A stretch of DNA of 64,000 nucleotides from Ligula intestinalis (lineage: Eukaryota > Platyhelminthes > Cestoda > Diphyllobothriidea > Diphyllobothriidae), in NCBI GenBank assembly GCA_036362985.1, contig JAYGXS010000003.1:92194431-92258430 (forward strand). The letters run 5' to 3'. Positions 33,300 to 43,785 of the stretch are shown here, one piece after another. Below the pieces are notes generated by a model. The model was not told the origin of the DNA. It saw only the letters and a list, made by a program, of their open reading frames with translations, and searched no databases. Made by a program: the position numbers and the translations under genes. Within the stretch, counting starts at the first letter, position 1; each line of letters opens with the position of its first letter.

Positions 33300-33770
33300 T
33301 TGACCACCAAACCCATCACTAGACTGGAAAAAACTCAGATCTACCCGTTGATAGCTCTGCCACCAGGACAAGCTTCCTGCGTCTCCACCAGAAAGCCGTT
33401 ATCGAGGAGAAACGATGTTACCGTTCCCTGGTTCTTTTGGGTGGCTATCCACCTCCGATTGCGGCCTCAGAACAGCATCTACTGAGGGTAACTGGCTGTA
33501 CTCTGGCTCAACTGCGCAGTGGCTACTCAGTGGTCCTCCACCAGTATCAACATCGGTTTGACCCGTCAACACCCGACTGCTGTCCTGCCTGCGGCGCTTC
33601 TCCGCATGACTGTCATCATCTGTTTGCCTGCAGTCTCCGGCCAGGCACCTTCCATACTCCCGCGGACCTTTGGCTCAAGCCGGTCGAGGTCTCGGCTTTC
33701 CTGCGTCTCCCAACTAATCTCAGTTTGGATTCCGGCGGGGATTCCTGATCCATCAATGGGCTACGACAGA
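33300..33770 (+). pseudogene. Jockey-like LINE C-terminal fragment
   Basis: 33437-33748 reads LAQLRSGYSVVLHQYQHR, then a Cys/His knuckle (CCPACGASPHDCHHLFAC), then the terminal SLDSGGDS. The 3' end has acgacagacacgcgcg in place of a clean (AC)n tail. It is 5' truncated and has a frameshift upstream at about 33430. Confidence 0.8.
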
Positions 33771-33929
33771 CACGCGCGCAAGACTAGGATCAAAGGAAAT
33801 ACAGATAGATTTGACGCGCTGGCCTAGGAGTCGGAATCCACATCTTTGCGTTCTGCACGCATGCGCGGTCACTCCCGTAACTCGGTTCGGAATTAGATGG
33901 TCATTTAACTCTGTCAGTTGATAAGTTTT

Positions 33930-34320
33930 CTGCGCAGAGCCAACAGCTGGACTCTGCTGTCAGCCATCTCCGAAATCTCGGGGTCTGTGTACGGGCGAGG
34001 CTGCTACCGAATGGACAGATTAGTAAGAACGCCATTGTCTCCTAAATGCATGCTGCTTGGCAGGTTTTCATGACCCTCCAAACGCGCCTATGGATCCGAC
34101 GCAATCGCCACGAAGATCCGCGTGCGGCGCGCATTCATCCGTCCGTTCAGTCCTCCTCCATGTATGCGAATGCTGGGCATCTTAAACGCGCGATAGCTGG
34201 AGGTATTTGAGCACCGCTGCCTGAGGACCATTATTCCAGTGAAGTGTACCAATTTTGTTTCGCAAGAGGTAGTACGCATTATACGGAAAACTCAGACTAT
34301 TTCCTCAGAACAATGAAGCT
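33930..34320 (+). pseudogene. RTE-like LINE fragment, plus strand
   Basis: Translation across frames gives ATKIRVRRAFIRP, then LEVFEHRCLRTI and FVSQEVVRI. This matches the RT C-terminal pattern (TK-x-RVY, LLYG, LEVFEHRCLRxIL) seen intact in the RTE-like element at 36.6-37.6 kb. It has stops and frameshifts. Confidence 0.55.
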
Positions 34321-34399
34321 TATGTGCGTATACATATACGCCGAATCACACTGAAAACGGCTCGCGCATCTTTATCCACAAATATCTACACTGCTAGCC

Positions 34400-35235
34400 A
34401 TATGTAGTAACATACCTAGGCTACTACGTCGAACGATAGCAATATGGAGGATCACTATCCTGAGAATTTGGTGGTGATTTAGTGGACTTGCGCTGGATTT
34501 TCCTCACCCTTTGCACCGTCGCCCACTGCTCTCTAACGACAAGACTGGGACAGAGGAAATGGACATGGAAGTATTCACACTGGCATTCGAGTAATTGTCA
34601 AACCTTTACAAAGTTATGAAGGTTTCACGGTTTTTAGCGAATACTGTATGAACAAGCTTTCTGCAAGTATGTTTCTTGTTAGTCCAGAAAAGCACTACGA
34701 TCGTTACGGTATACTCAATGGGTGTACTCAGAACACTAAAATCATCAGGTCTCATACCAGGCTGAGGTATCAAGTATATTTCAAAAATAATAATCAAAAC
34801 ACTGCCGATGAAAGATATCCAAAAAAAGGTTTCTACGTAATTCCTATTCAAAATTAAAAACACATCGCAGTTCTTTTGTCAAATGAGTTAATAGTAAATG
34901 TCGAAAAATCGATAGTGTAAATAATGCCTGTCAAAAGCATCAAAAATGCCAGATGAGGTTTCTACAAAATTATTATTTTACAGTACAGATTGATATGTTT
35001 TTCGTGCAGTGCCCACAGCCTGACTTGGGTTATCGCCTACTGTTTGTCGGTGTGTTTCCGATGCGTTGCTTTTCGGAACATACTTATATTCTTTGTAACA
35101 GGTCCAGACCGAAGGCGCTTGCACTTTTTGAACTTAGCACAAAAATATTATTGGCTTGTTGATGTTGCTTGTTTTTAACACGTATTAAGTTGTTGAGTAA
35201 ACTACTTCAGTCTTACTGGGAGCTTAAGTAGCCGG
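34400..35235. other. Locus B intron with repeat units; no gene
   Basis: 34430-34560 matches the intron repeat at 42140-42235. 35020-35130 matches 42310-42400 and 38240-38300 (ttcgga.ca.acttatattctttg). 35190-35245 (gagcttaagtagccggccagac) matches 43905-43945. These are diverged copies of one ancestral intron block. Confidence 0.5.
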
Positions 35236-35393
35236 CCAGACAAGATTGTGTACTTACTTGTACTTGTAACGGCATTCACCTCGGGCGGGTTGAGCCGGCA
35301 TCAGTTTTGACGTTGACTGCATCATGAATCACAGCTGTCCAGGCGCGTCGATCTTGCGCCTGTTCCCACGAGAGCACCATAAATGGGGTCTTC

Positions 35394-36230
35394 TCAGAAA
35401 TAAAATTTACCCGCGAAGAGGCAACAGGAGACACCCTCCCATTCCTTGACGTGAGGATACAAAGACTCGCAGATGGCAAACTCGCAACAAGCGTCTACCG
35501 AAAGGACTCCACTGCAGAAATCATCCTTAATTATAGGAGTAACCACCCTGCGGCCCATAAAAGAAGCTGTGTCCGCACTCTTTTCCAACGGGCCCACCGT
35601 TATTGCAGTAACGATGCTTTGCTCAAGAGAGAACTAACGTACTTGTACAAAATTTTCCGGGCCAATGGATATCCGACAAGCTTTGTCAAGAATTGCCTTA
35701 GACGTCGGGGTCAAGCACAAAACCTCCCTCCCAACGATGTTACATTGCCACGAAAATTTTATTCTCTACCCTACATGAATGGAGTATCTGAAACCATCTC
35801 TCGGCAACTAAGTCGCTTTGGCATCACCGTTGCCCACAAGCCCGCAACCTCACTGCGCGCAAGCCTATGTCGAGTAAAGGACGCTCTACCCGTGGGACAA
35901 CTAAGTAACGTCGTTTATCGTATACCGTGTGCTGGTTGCCCTTGCGTTTATATTGGTCAAACAGGCCGACGCCTTGGGACTCGCATTAACGAACACAAGT
36001 CAGCCGTTCGCCTACGGAACCACTTATCACTCGTATTTGCACACTCCATTGAGTGTGATCACCGCTTCAATTGGGATGCCACCGACGTGATCGCAATGGC
36101 TAATACGCGACAAGCGAGAGAATTCCTTGAAGCTTGGCACTCGAATCCGGCTAGAATAAACAGGCACGTAGAGCTTGACTCACACTATACCGGGTTTCGT
36201 GCATGGTCTACTAATCTGGACACAGCCTGA
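35394..36230 (+). pseudogene. Penelope-like RT C-end plus GIY-YIG endonuclease, 5'-truncated
   Basis: The frame is open upstream of the first ATG (35451) to about 35394, reading FTREEATGDTLPFLDV, a hallmark of Penelope-like RT. The C-terminal GIY-YIG-type nuclease follows. It has YRIPCAGCPCVYIGQTGRR (catalytic Tyr and Arg region), INEHKSAVR and a terminal REFLEAWHSNPARINRH block with the conserved Glu. There is no internal stop over about 279 codons, so the insertion is comparatively young. The RT palm is missing, so it cannot self-mobilise. Confidence 0.9.
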
Positions 36231-36332
36231 AACAACAACTGTCTCTCTGTGCCCGGTCAAGTGGAATTTCTCTAACTCTTAACCAGCCTGAAACAACAAC
36301 TGGCTCTCTGTGCCCGGTCAAGTGGAATTTCC
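36223..36332 (+). repeat. Two-copy 61-bp tandem repeat over the Penelope stop codon
   Basis: The block cagcctgaaacaacaact, then ctctctgtgcccggtcaag, then tggaatttc starts at 36223 and again at 36284. The first copy contains the ORF stop codon. Copies differ at few positions, so the duplication is recent. Confidence 0.8.
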
Positions 36333-36509
36333 CCCGAACACGCGGCCCATAGTCCAAACGCTAACACCCCCTCCCCACACTAGCACAACCTATCACCGCG
36401 GGTGTCACGTCACCATAACCCTTCCAACCAATCCTCCCCCCTTTCCCTCCCCCGTCCGTTGTAACCTCTGCCTCCAAAACATCTAGTGCGACATTCCCAG
36501 CCCTCACCT

Positions 36510-36594
36510 TTAATTTAGTCTGACGACGAACACGTGATACTTGTTCGAAAATTCACGAGTACAACTCGATTTTCCGAAGATCTTCTTTCTTTTC
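36510..36594 (+). ncRNA. Hammerhead-ribozyme-like motif in Penelope 3' terminal repeat
   Basis: The core CTGACGA is at 36520-36526. After one extra base comes a stem II whose arms are GAACA and TGTTC. Then GAAA is at 36547-36550 followed by ATTC, fitting GAAA-NN-UC with palindromic AAUU as a minimal stem III. The layout matches five other motifs in the window. It is located at the 3' end of the element, as known for hammerheads in Penelope-like elements. Confidence 0.6.
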
Positions 36595-38159
36595 AGAGCA
36601 CCATCCATTCACGGTTCCACTGGCGTAGGCCGTAGACGCATAGTTCGGAAACGGACGACAGATCCTGCTTGACCGTTGCTGTCCAAGTTTTCAGCTGCCC
36701 GCCGCGACGTTTGTGCCAGGTGGGGGGAGGCGTCGCCACAATCAGGTCACGAATCAGCTCACCATTATTACGCCGGGACGCATGCCCGAACCACCGAAGT
36801 CGTCTCTGAAGCAGGAGTGGAGGGAGAGCGTCCAGGTGACAGCGTCGGCGGAGATCGGAGCAGCGAATTCGGTGGACGCGTCGGTGACGAAGGATGCGGC
36901 GTAGGCAGTCATTGTCAAACACCTCAAGGCGCTTCATGTCCTCAACACGCATAGGCCATGTCTCTCCGCCATAGAGCAGGATAGATCGAAATACTGCTTG
37001 GTAAACACGGGACTTTGTGCGTAGTGATATTTCCCTTCTATTCCATAGAGGAGCGCACAGTCGGTAGAAGGCAGATCGGGCACGGTTGACGCGTGATACA
37101 ACCTCGTCGACACCTTGACCCGTTTCCGTGACCAAAGAGCCTAAGTATCTAAACGAGTCGACCTTTTCGAGAGGAACGCCGTCGAGAACAATAGGAGTGA
37201 CAGATGTAGGGGGCACACAGGTGAGCATGACTTGGGTCTTAGTCGCGTTTAGGCGTAATCCGATGGATCGGGCACGCTCATTGACCTTGTCCAACGCCTG
37301 CTGAACTGCATTACAGTTGTCGCCAAAGAGGACGACGTCATCAGCATACGCCAAGTCAGTCACCCATTTCGAGCGATCAAACTGCACTCCCGAGAAGTCA
37401 TCCAGTGCTTTGGTCATGATCCAGTCCACCGTATAGTTGAACAGGGTTGGTGAAAGGGCACAACCTTGGCGGACGCCCGTCCTGACGCTAAAGGCTTCCG
37501 TGTCACCGTTCTGCGTCCTCACCCGCGTGGAAGTGCCACGATAGTATGCCTGCATGAGATTGAGAAGCTTAGGTGGTAGGCCGTCCGTCCTCATTATGTT
37601 CCACAGCGAACTGCGTTCAACAGAGTCAAATGCGGCAGCAAAGTCGATGAAGCATAGAACAGTGGGTTGTTGGTGACCCCATCTCAGTTCCAGTACACGG
37701 CGGAGATTGAAGATCTGGTCGGTGCAGCCACGACCTGGTCGAAATCCACTCTGGTTTGGGCGGGTGCGCTGGTCTCTCGCAGTTTGGAAACGTTTGAGAA
37801 GAAGAGACGTGAATGTTTTCGCCGCTACATCGATAAGGCTAATGCCCCTGTAATTTCTGCACGCTCGTCTGTAGCATTTTTTTAAACAAGAGGAGGATCA
37901 CTGCTTTTCTCCAGTCAGAGGGCACAACTTCGCTGCTCCATATCTTGGCAAATATTTGTTGTAGCCAGGGCCCAATAACCTCGGGTGCATATTTAAAGAG
38001 CTCCGGCGGGAGGTCATCCTTACCAGGTGCCTTGTTGTACTTGATTCGGATGCGTAGCGTTGTTCAAATGCAGAGACGATCAGGTCAGGTTAATAGACTG
38101 CCACCCTACCTAACAAACGAGGTACCAGCAGATTTGCCTTGGACCAAACTGATACTAAG

Positions 38160-38440
38160 CCTTTCAAATCAGTCTATACACTTTGCGCTCCGAACGCACC
38201 GCCGGACTGTGCTTAAACTGATTATCGCGTGCCGTCTCCCGGCGGGGTTCCGTTGCATTGCCTTGCTTTTCCGAGCATACTTATATTCTTTGTAAGAAGC
38301 CTGCACGAAAGGCCTGCTTTTTTGTACATCTAAAGCGTGAGGGCATTTAAGGCGTGTTGTATGCTCCAGACATTGGTCCGCAAGTGACCGATCGGCCGCT
38401 GCGTGAGGACACAAGACGATTGCTTATGGATTTTCCCCTT
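38160..38440 (+). repeat. Locus B intron repeat with decayed finger remnant
   Basis: 38315-38385 is a diverged copy of 39070-39140 (ttttttgtacat.taaagcg.gaggcattt.aagcgtg). In the latter a CEYC pair is preserved. Here the Cys pair is gone and a stop interrupts the frame, so this is a dead finger exon relic at most. Confidence 0.35.
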
Positions 38441-38990
38441 TCAGTTTGTGCTGGTACTTTTTCTAGTAGGAAATTTGATCGAAACTGTTATTTTAATAGA
38501 ATCGTCTTACGTCTGGTTTCACTCGCCTTACCTTCGCAGCAAACCGGGTTGTTCATGTTTATGTGCCCTGCGTCGCCATCCGCTTCTAAAACGCCAGCCT
38601 TAGAACAAGCCTCGTCTCTTGTGACCGTATACATGTATACCGTGTATGTAGGAACTACCTTACCTTACTTCATCTAATGCAAGCGATAAGAACGAGCACC
38701 ATCTTAGGGAGGCAGTGGCGTTCTTTTTGTTAACTTGTTATTGATTTGATCGGATTGTGCATGAATTTCTTCACCCCCAACGCCCACTGTTTTTGAATGG
38801 CCAGGCTAGACCAAAGGAACTGTAGACGGATTAGACACGATGGCGGAACAGTCGGACGCCAAATCTTCACGCACCCAGCCTTGCTATCCCCCTTACGCGC
38901 TGAGCGTGAGGCACCTATGCTTTCAATTATCCTTGGCGCTTACACGCTTTACTCGGTTTGGAAGGAAGTCATTATAGTCCACTGGTTGGC
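38440..38990 (+). repeat. Locus B intron repeat unit, copy 2
   Basis: Aligns by eye with 32750-33270 over most of its length, including the gtctggtttcactcgccttacc, cctcgtctcttg.gac and gaatttcttcac.c blocks. It differs by small indels. No coding capacity is inferred. Confidence 0.65.
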
Positions 38991-39034
38991 AACTATTCAC
39001 CGAAACACCCGTCACTCGCATTTTGTAAGACTGA

Positions 39035-39130
39035 GCACTTTAGCAAGCTGCTGCCATGTGAATATTGCCCGTTTTTTGTACATGTAAAGCGCGATGGCAT
39101 TTTAAGCGTGAAGTGTGCTCCAGACTGTGG
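39035..39130 (+). pseudogene. Degenerate zinc-finger exon relic
   Basis: The frame reads LLPCEYCPFFVHVKRDG and continues to Cys residues, but the two zinc-ligand histidines at standard spacing are missing and there is no clean 87-nt exon between AG and GT. It lies between intron repeat units like those that accompany real finger exons. I infer a decayed module. Confidence 0.35.
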
Positions 39131-39429
39131 TCCATGTGTGCTGAATTCGCAAGGGGAATCGAAAATCGTTTGAGGATTTACCTTTTTTTGAATTTGCATC
39201 GATCTCTTCTTCTGCTAGAACATTTGATCGACCACGTTATTAACTAGAACCGTCTGACCCCAGGCTTTGTTCGTCTAGCCTTCGCAGAAAACCATATCCT
39301 TATGTGCTATGCGTTGCCGTGTGCTCTTTGTAGAGACTATATCACTGCAAATATACAAAACGTCTTAGCAAAAACGCAGTGGAAAACTTTCTAGTGTAAG
39401 CTAACCTCTAGTGAGTAATTTTCCTAGGC

Positions 39430-39845
39430 TATCCTAGCAGAAAAAGCGTAAAAACGGTATGCAACGATAACAATGAAGATTAGGAAATGATACGACTCAC
39501 TTAGATCCTTCACGATCCTTGCCAGCAGTAGCCAAGATGTTGACTTGCCAAAGGATGACTTCGTGAAGACCGGAATCCAAGTTCGTGGGTCGCAATCGCG
39601 AGATTTGAGAGAGATCTCGTTGATAAATTGCTGTAGGATTCTTCTGAGCCCGGGAATGATCACCAGAGAAAGGTGTCGTTGAAGGGCGAAAGAAACAGTG
39701 GCAGGTGAGGAGAGAAATTGAGCTGTGGAGAGTTTTTAGCAAGATAGTTCCTAGCGAAGAGCACGTGGTCAGACCAGAATTCAAACGAAATTCGAAAATT
39801 GATAAATTTAAACAACGCACAAGTTGAGCTAAGAGCCCACATAAC
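39430..39845 (-). repeat. Probable 3' LTR of the Gypsy element
   Basis: On the minus strand a purine tract (ggtgggggag) at about 39847-39857 follows the pol stop and is followed by ttatgtgggctcttagctc, a plausible polypurine tract and LTR start. The far end is not fixed and no 5' LTR partner is present. Confidence 0.4.
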
Positions 39846-39904
39846 TCCCCCACCAAAGCGTTGGTGGGTTACAAACGCTCGACAAAAGAGGATGTACAAA
39901 AAGG

Positions 39905-41860
39905 TTAAACAAAAAAGTCTCGCAAGTTCGCAGGAAAACGAACATGTCTACCAGAACGAGTGGAAGGTGGGGAAAGAGTGGGAGGGGGGTTGAGAGGGGT
40001 GGGGGTAGGTTCGGGTGGGGAGGGTGGCGGCGGGCTGGGGGCAGCAGGTGGAGTGCAGGGTGAAGGTGCCGTGGAAGTAGACGGACCAGGTGATGGTGGA
40101 GTGCATTCAATGTAGGCCGGCTTCAGTCTGTCGATGCAGACCGTATCAGTAGCATCAGCCCTTTGAATGACGAAATATTTGTCTTTCCGTTCAAGCTTTT
40201 TGAAGGGACCATCGTATGCTGGGCACAGGGGTCTGCGGACCGCGTCGTGCCGGACAACCACGAATGGGTTTGTGTGAAAGTCTTAGTGCACGAAAACGCG
40301 TCGAGGTGTCGCACGTGTGGGGGTTTGGGGCGCAGTGCGGCCATGCGTTGCTGCAGCTGTTGCACGAAGTTGTTCGTGGAGTCAGGGGTGACGGAGGAAG
40401 ACTGCACGAGCTCACCAGGTAAACGGAGGGATGTGCCGTAAACGAGATCGTTGGCAGTGCATTGAATGTCTTCCTTGACAGCCGAGCGAATGCCAAGAAG
40501 GACGAACGGCAGGTTGTCGCTCCAGTTGTGCGGGGCAGTTTCAGACATTAACGCGGACTTCAACTGACGATGAAGGCATTCCACGAGGCCGTTTGATGCT
40601 GGGTGGTAGGTAGTAGTGGTGAAAAATGAAGCGACTTGGCTTTTGACTTCAAAATATGCTTCAAAGATGCCAGGATAGCGGCGCAATTTGGCATAAAACG
40701 CCGGTAGTAGTAAATTAGGCCAATGAAACCGTGGAGCTGATTTATAGACTTCGGGCCTGGAAAAGACAACACGCTTTGCACCTTCTCTGGGAGGGGTGTG
40801 ATCCCATGTTGGTCAAGATGATGGCCAAGAAAATCCAGAGAAGTGACGCCAAAAAAGACACTTATCGACGTTTAGCTGTAGGCCATTTTGTTGAAAAAGA
40901 TCGAAAATTTGGCGTAAGTATTCAACGTGTTCCTCGGGTGAAGAGTTTGCGACAAGGATGTCGTCGATGTACACGAACGTGAAGGAGAGACCGCGCAAAA
41001 TGTCATCGACAAAACGCTGAAACGTTTGGGCTGCGTTCCGCAAACCGAAAGGCATGCGAAGGAATTCAAACAGGCCGAATGGGGTAGTGACGGCGGTTTT
41101 AGGGATATCCTCCTCCGCAACCGGTATTTGGTGATATACCAGCACGAGGTACATCTTGGAAAAAATCGTCGTTCCAGCCAATATGTGGGAAAAGTCATGA
41201 ATAGGGGGAATCGGGTACCGGTCCGGGACTGTAGTTCGATTGAGAGCGCGATAATCACCGCATGGCCGCCAGTCATCGGATGACTTTTTGGGAGCCATGT
41301 GCAGTGGTGAAGCCCATGGACTGGACGAAGGACGGATAATCCCCAAATTCAACATGCGCTCGAATTCGTTCTTCGTGATTCGCAGCTTCTCAGGATGAAG
41401 CCTACGCGGATGAGCATGGACCGGTCTGCCGGTGGTAGTGATATGTTGGCGAACGGCGTGTAGAACCTGTTCTGTAAACTGCCAAAGCCTAGAGAGGAAA
41501 GGATAATCCCTCAAGATGTCAGAAAATGGCGTGCTCGGCACGACCAAGTGGATGCCAGAGGAAGGCTCACGCGAAACTACCCCGACAGTTAACAGCTGAG
41601 TGGTAGGATCTAGCAACTCCTGATGTTTAAGGTCAACTGTGAGGCCGAAGTGTGACAGGAAATCCGCTCCAATGATAGGCGAATGGACGAGGGCCTGGAT
41701 GAAAACCCATTGGAAGCGGCGACGAAGCCCGAGGTATAAATTTAGGGAGCGTTGACCGAACGTGGTGATAGAAGTGTTGTTCGCAGCCTGCAGTGAACGT
41801 TTACTGACCTCACTCGTCCTGCAATCTACCTTGTGGTTCATTCTAGAGCCTCGCCGTCAG
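39905..41860 (-). pseudogene. Gypsy-type LTR retrotransposon pol, internally deleted
   Basis: 41841-40813 encodes the end of a retropepsin ([13 protein letters not shown]) and RT ([43 protein letters not shown]). After a frameshift, 40781-40690 gives FPGPKSINQLHGFIGLIYYY. At about 40685 the frame joins directly to integrase (TYHPASNGLVECLHRQLK), so RNase H and the N-terminal half of integrase are deleted. 40261-39905 gives the GPF-type C-terminal domain (AYDGPFKKLER) and a Pro-rich tail. The 5' end is truncated just before the protease active-site half. Confidence 0.85.
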
Positions 41861-41929
41861 CCGCACCCCCCTTGCGGTCGCGTATAACTGGCTGTGGACG
41901 GGGTAAATGACGGCAGTAATGGCCCTTCC

Positions 41930-42455
41930 TGAGTTCTTCTTGTCCTTCCTTTCTGACAGTGCCTATCTACCAGCTCTTGATCCGTCTGTTGTATCAGACC
42001 GTGCATCTATGCCCCCTCCGTCTGATAAGCAGTGGCGTCTGCGATGTCCCAGCGCGACACTGCAACTTCTTCTTTTCCAACGCCAGCCTTAGGACTAGCC
42101 TCGTCTCTGTTGACTGTATGCAAGTGCTAGCTACCCCATAAGTAGGACGATCGCTAAGGATGTGATAGTGATTTAGTCGACTTTCGTGGAATTGTTCTTA
42201 TCATTTGCACCGATGCTCACTGCGATGGCCGAAAAGTGTGATGCCACATCTTCGCGTCGGTTCGGAAGAAGGTCATTTTACTCTCTCGAACCTGAACTGG
42301 TCCCTGCGTACCCTGTTTCTCGCGTGCCATTTGCCGGTTCGGTTTTCGGAGCACTCTTATATTTGCGACACGTTTAGACCGAAGGCACTTACGCTTTTTA
42401 AAACTAATTATTGTGGCGAACTGCCACCTTCTAGGTATTGCCAACTTCCTTTACG
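41930..42455 (+). repeat. Locus B intron repeat unit, copy 3
   Basis: Shares acgccagccttaggactagcctcgtctct, gatagtgatttagtcgactt and the ttcgga.cactcttatatttg block with the 32.8, 34.5, 35.0 and 38.4 kb copies. It is bounded by the truncated Gypsy 5' end and the Penelope element. Confidence 0.55.
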
Positions 42456-42479
42456 CGTTTGAAATTTTTGAGCAGACTT

Positions 42480-43785
42480 GAGCGGGCTTGATAATTGCAG
42501 GCCAATTATGCTTGCTGTCGTCAGAGTTGTTGGTGCGCCCAGTCCTTCCCACGTGACTGATTATGTTATTCAGGAAAGGTCTCAGTACACTGTATGGGAA
42601 CGCCAAATCGTTGCGTTTGTTGATGGACTGGGGGCCTGCGAACCATGAATCGAGCAGCTCGTGGCTCACGCGATTGTCACCGTGTCCCGTCGTGTGAGCT
42701 GCAACCTGGGAGTTGGTGTCTTCTTATTTCTCACCGCCGCTGCATGCTCGGCCAGTCGCGTTCGGGGTAATCGCTCGGTTTCTCCGCCGTAGTTGCTTTG
42801 TGCGCAACTGCACCAGATACAGTAAATGACTCCAGCCGTTTCCTGCCTTGGCACTTGGCGCTTGATAGTTGCGTCTGGCTTGTGCGCAACTCCAACTGCA
42901 AGTGGGGTGAGTAGATGGCTAACCGCTTCCGATACATTCTTAACATACGGGAGAGCTCGCCAAACTTTGGGGCCAGTTGGATGTGGCTTCTTCGCTCGTT
43001 TGTGTATGCATTGGTTGACAAAATTGCGCGGGTATCCATTCGCTCTTAGTACCCGTCGAAGATGTAATTCAGCAACTTTGTCTTCCGCTTCGCTGCAATG
43101 CGTCTCAACGCGCCGGTAAAGCGCTCTTACGCAGCTGCGTTTGTGACCGATTTGGTGGTTGCTATTGTAGTTCAGGACTTGCATAGTGTTGGTTGCTTCC
43201 CTGTACACTTTCGTTTTGAGGCCACCACCATCTTAGCGGCAAACGAGGACATCCAGGAAAGCCAGCTGGTTGTTTTCCTCTTCCTCCATCGTAAATTGAA
43301 TGTCCGGAAAGACGGCGTTTAGACCTTCCTTGAATGTCAGCACCTAATCCTGCTCAATTACGACGAAGGTTTCGTCCACATACCGAGCCCAGAATTTCGG
43401 TCTGTGGTGTCGGAAAACAGGCGACTCCAACCGTTTCAGGACCGCCTCTGCTATGAGTCCGGAAATAGGCGAACTCATGGGTGTGCCCTTCACCTGCTCG
43501 CAGATAATTCCATTGAAGGTGAAGTACGTCTTGAGGCAGAACTGGAGGATTTTGGCGTGCCCGATGCGATTCTCCATTTCATCGTATTTCTCTAGTAGGA
43601 GTAGTTGGATAGACTCAACGGCCAGGTCCTGTGGAACAGAAGTAAAAAAGGGACGTGACATCAAAGGAAACCATGATATCGCTTGGCTGGAGGCTTACCC
43701 CTTTAAGTGTCTCCAATAATTGTGTTGACGACCTGAATGTTGTGTCGGAATCAGCGATCAAAAGCTTGAGCCATCGGAACAGCTA
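42480..43785 (-). pseudogene. Penelope-like element, RT palm to GIY-YIG endonuclease, degenerate
   Basis: In minus order: IMVSFDVTSLF (RT motif A, followed by a frameshift in a T-run), 43344-43664 with GTPMSSPISGLIAEAVL and FWARYVDETFVVI, and a shift near 43330. Then 42666-43208 has VYREATN, NSNHQIGHKRSCVRALYRR and a nuclease-like GVIYCIWC with YGGETERL. The final frame has SHELLDSWFAGPQSIN. The RT catalytic YVDD reads YVDE, so the copy is inactive. Its 5' end is capped by an inverted hammerhead-bearing terminal repeat (43785-43885). Confidence 0.85.

Larger units (their letters stand above)
35371..36604 (+). mobile_element. Penelope-like element nested in the RTE element, perfect 10-bp target duplication
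   Basis: AGAGCACCAT occurs at 35371-35380 and 36595-36604. Between them, 35381-36594 is absent from the reconstructed RTE frame. The insert holds the 3' part of a Penelope-like ORF, a tandem repeat and a hammerhead-like terminal motif. It is 5' truncated and opposite in orientation to its RTE host. Confidence 0.9.
35250..38060 (-). pseudogene. RTE-like LINE, interrupted by a Penelope element
   Basis: The minus strand reads from 38060. RT fingers (KYNKAPGKDDLPPELF, SDWRKA, then in another frame RNYRGISLIDVAAKTF and FRPGRGCTDQIF) are followed by a 333-codon frame at 36593-37594. That frame has VRQGCALSPTLF, DLAYADDVVLF (intact catalytic YADD), FRYLGSLV, TKSRVYQAVF, LLYGGETW and RRLRWFGHASRR. 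It breaks at REWMVL, where the Penelope element inserted, and resumes at 35370 with SWEQAQDRRAWTAVI. It ends with a tacaag-type tail at about 35250. It is 5' truncated, with two frameshifts above 37600. Confidence 0.85.

Noticed and set aside
36676..36954. Plus-strand open frames rich in Gly, Arg and Glu
   Set aside because: They are antisense to the RT C-terminal domain of the RTE-like element, which has clear motifs on the minus strand.
39829..40110. His/Pro/Leu-rich open frame
   Set aside because: It is an alternative frame of the Pro-rich tail of the Gypsy integrase; the frame at 39905-40261 carries the GPF-type domain.
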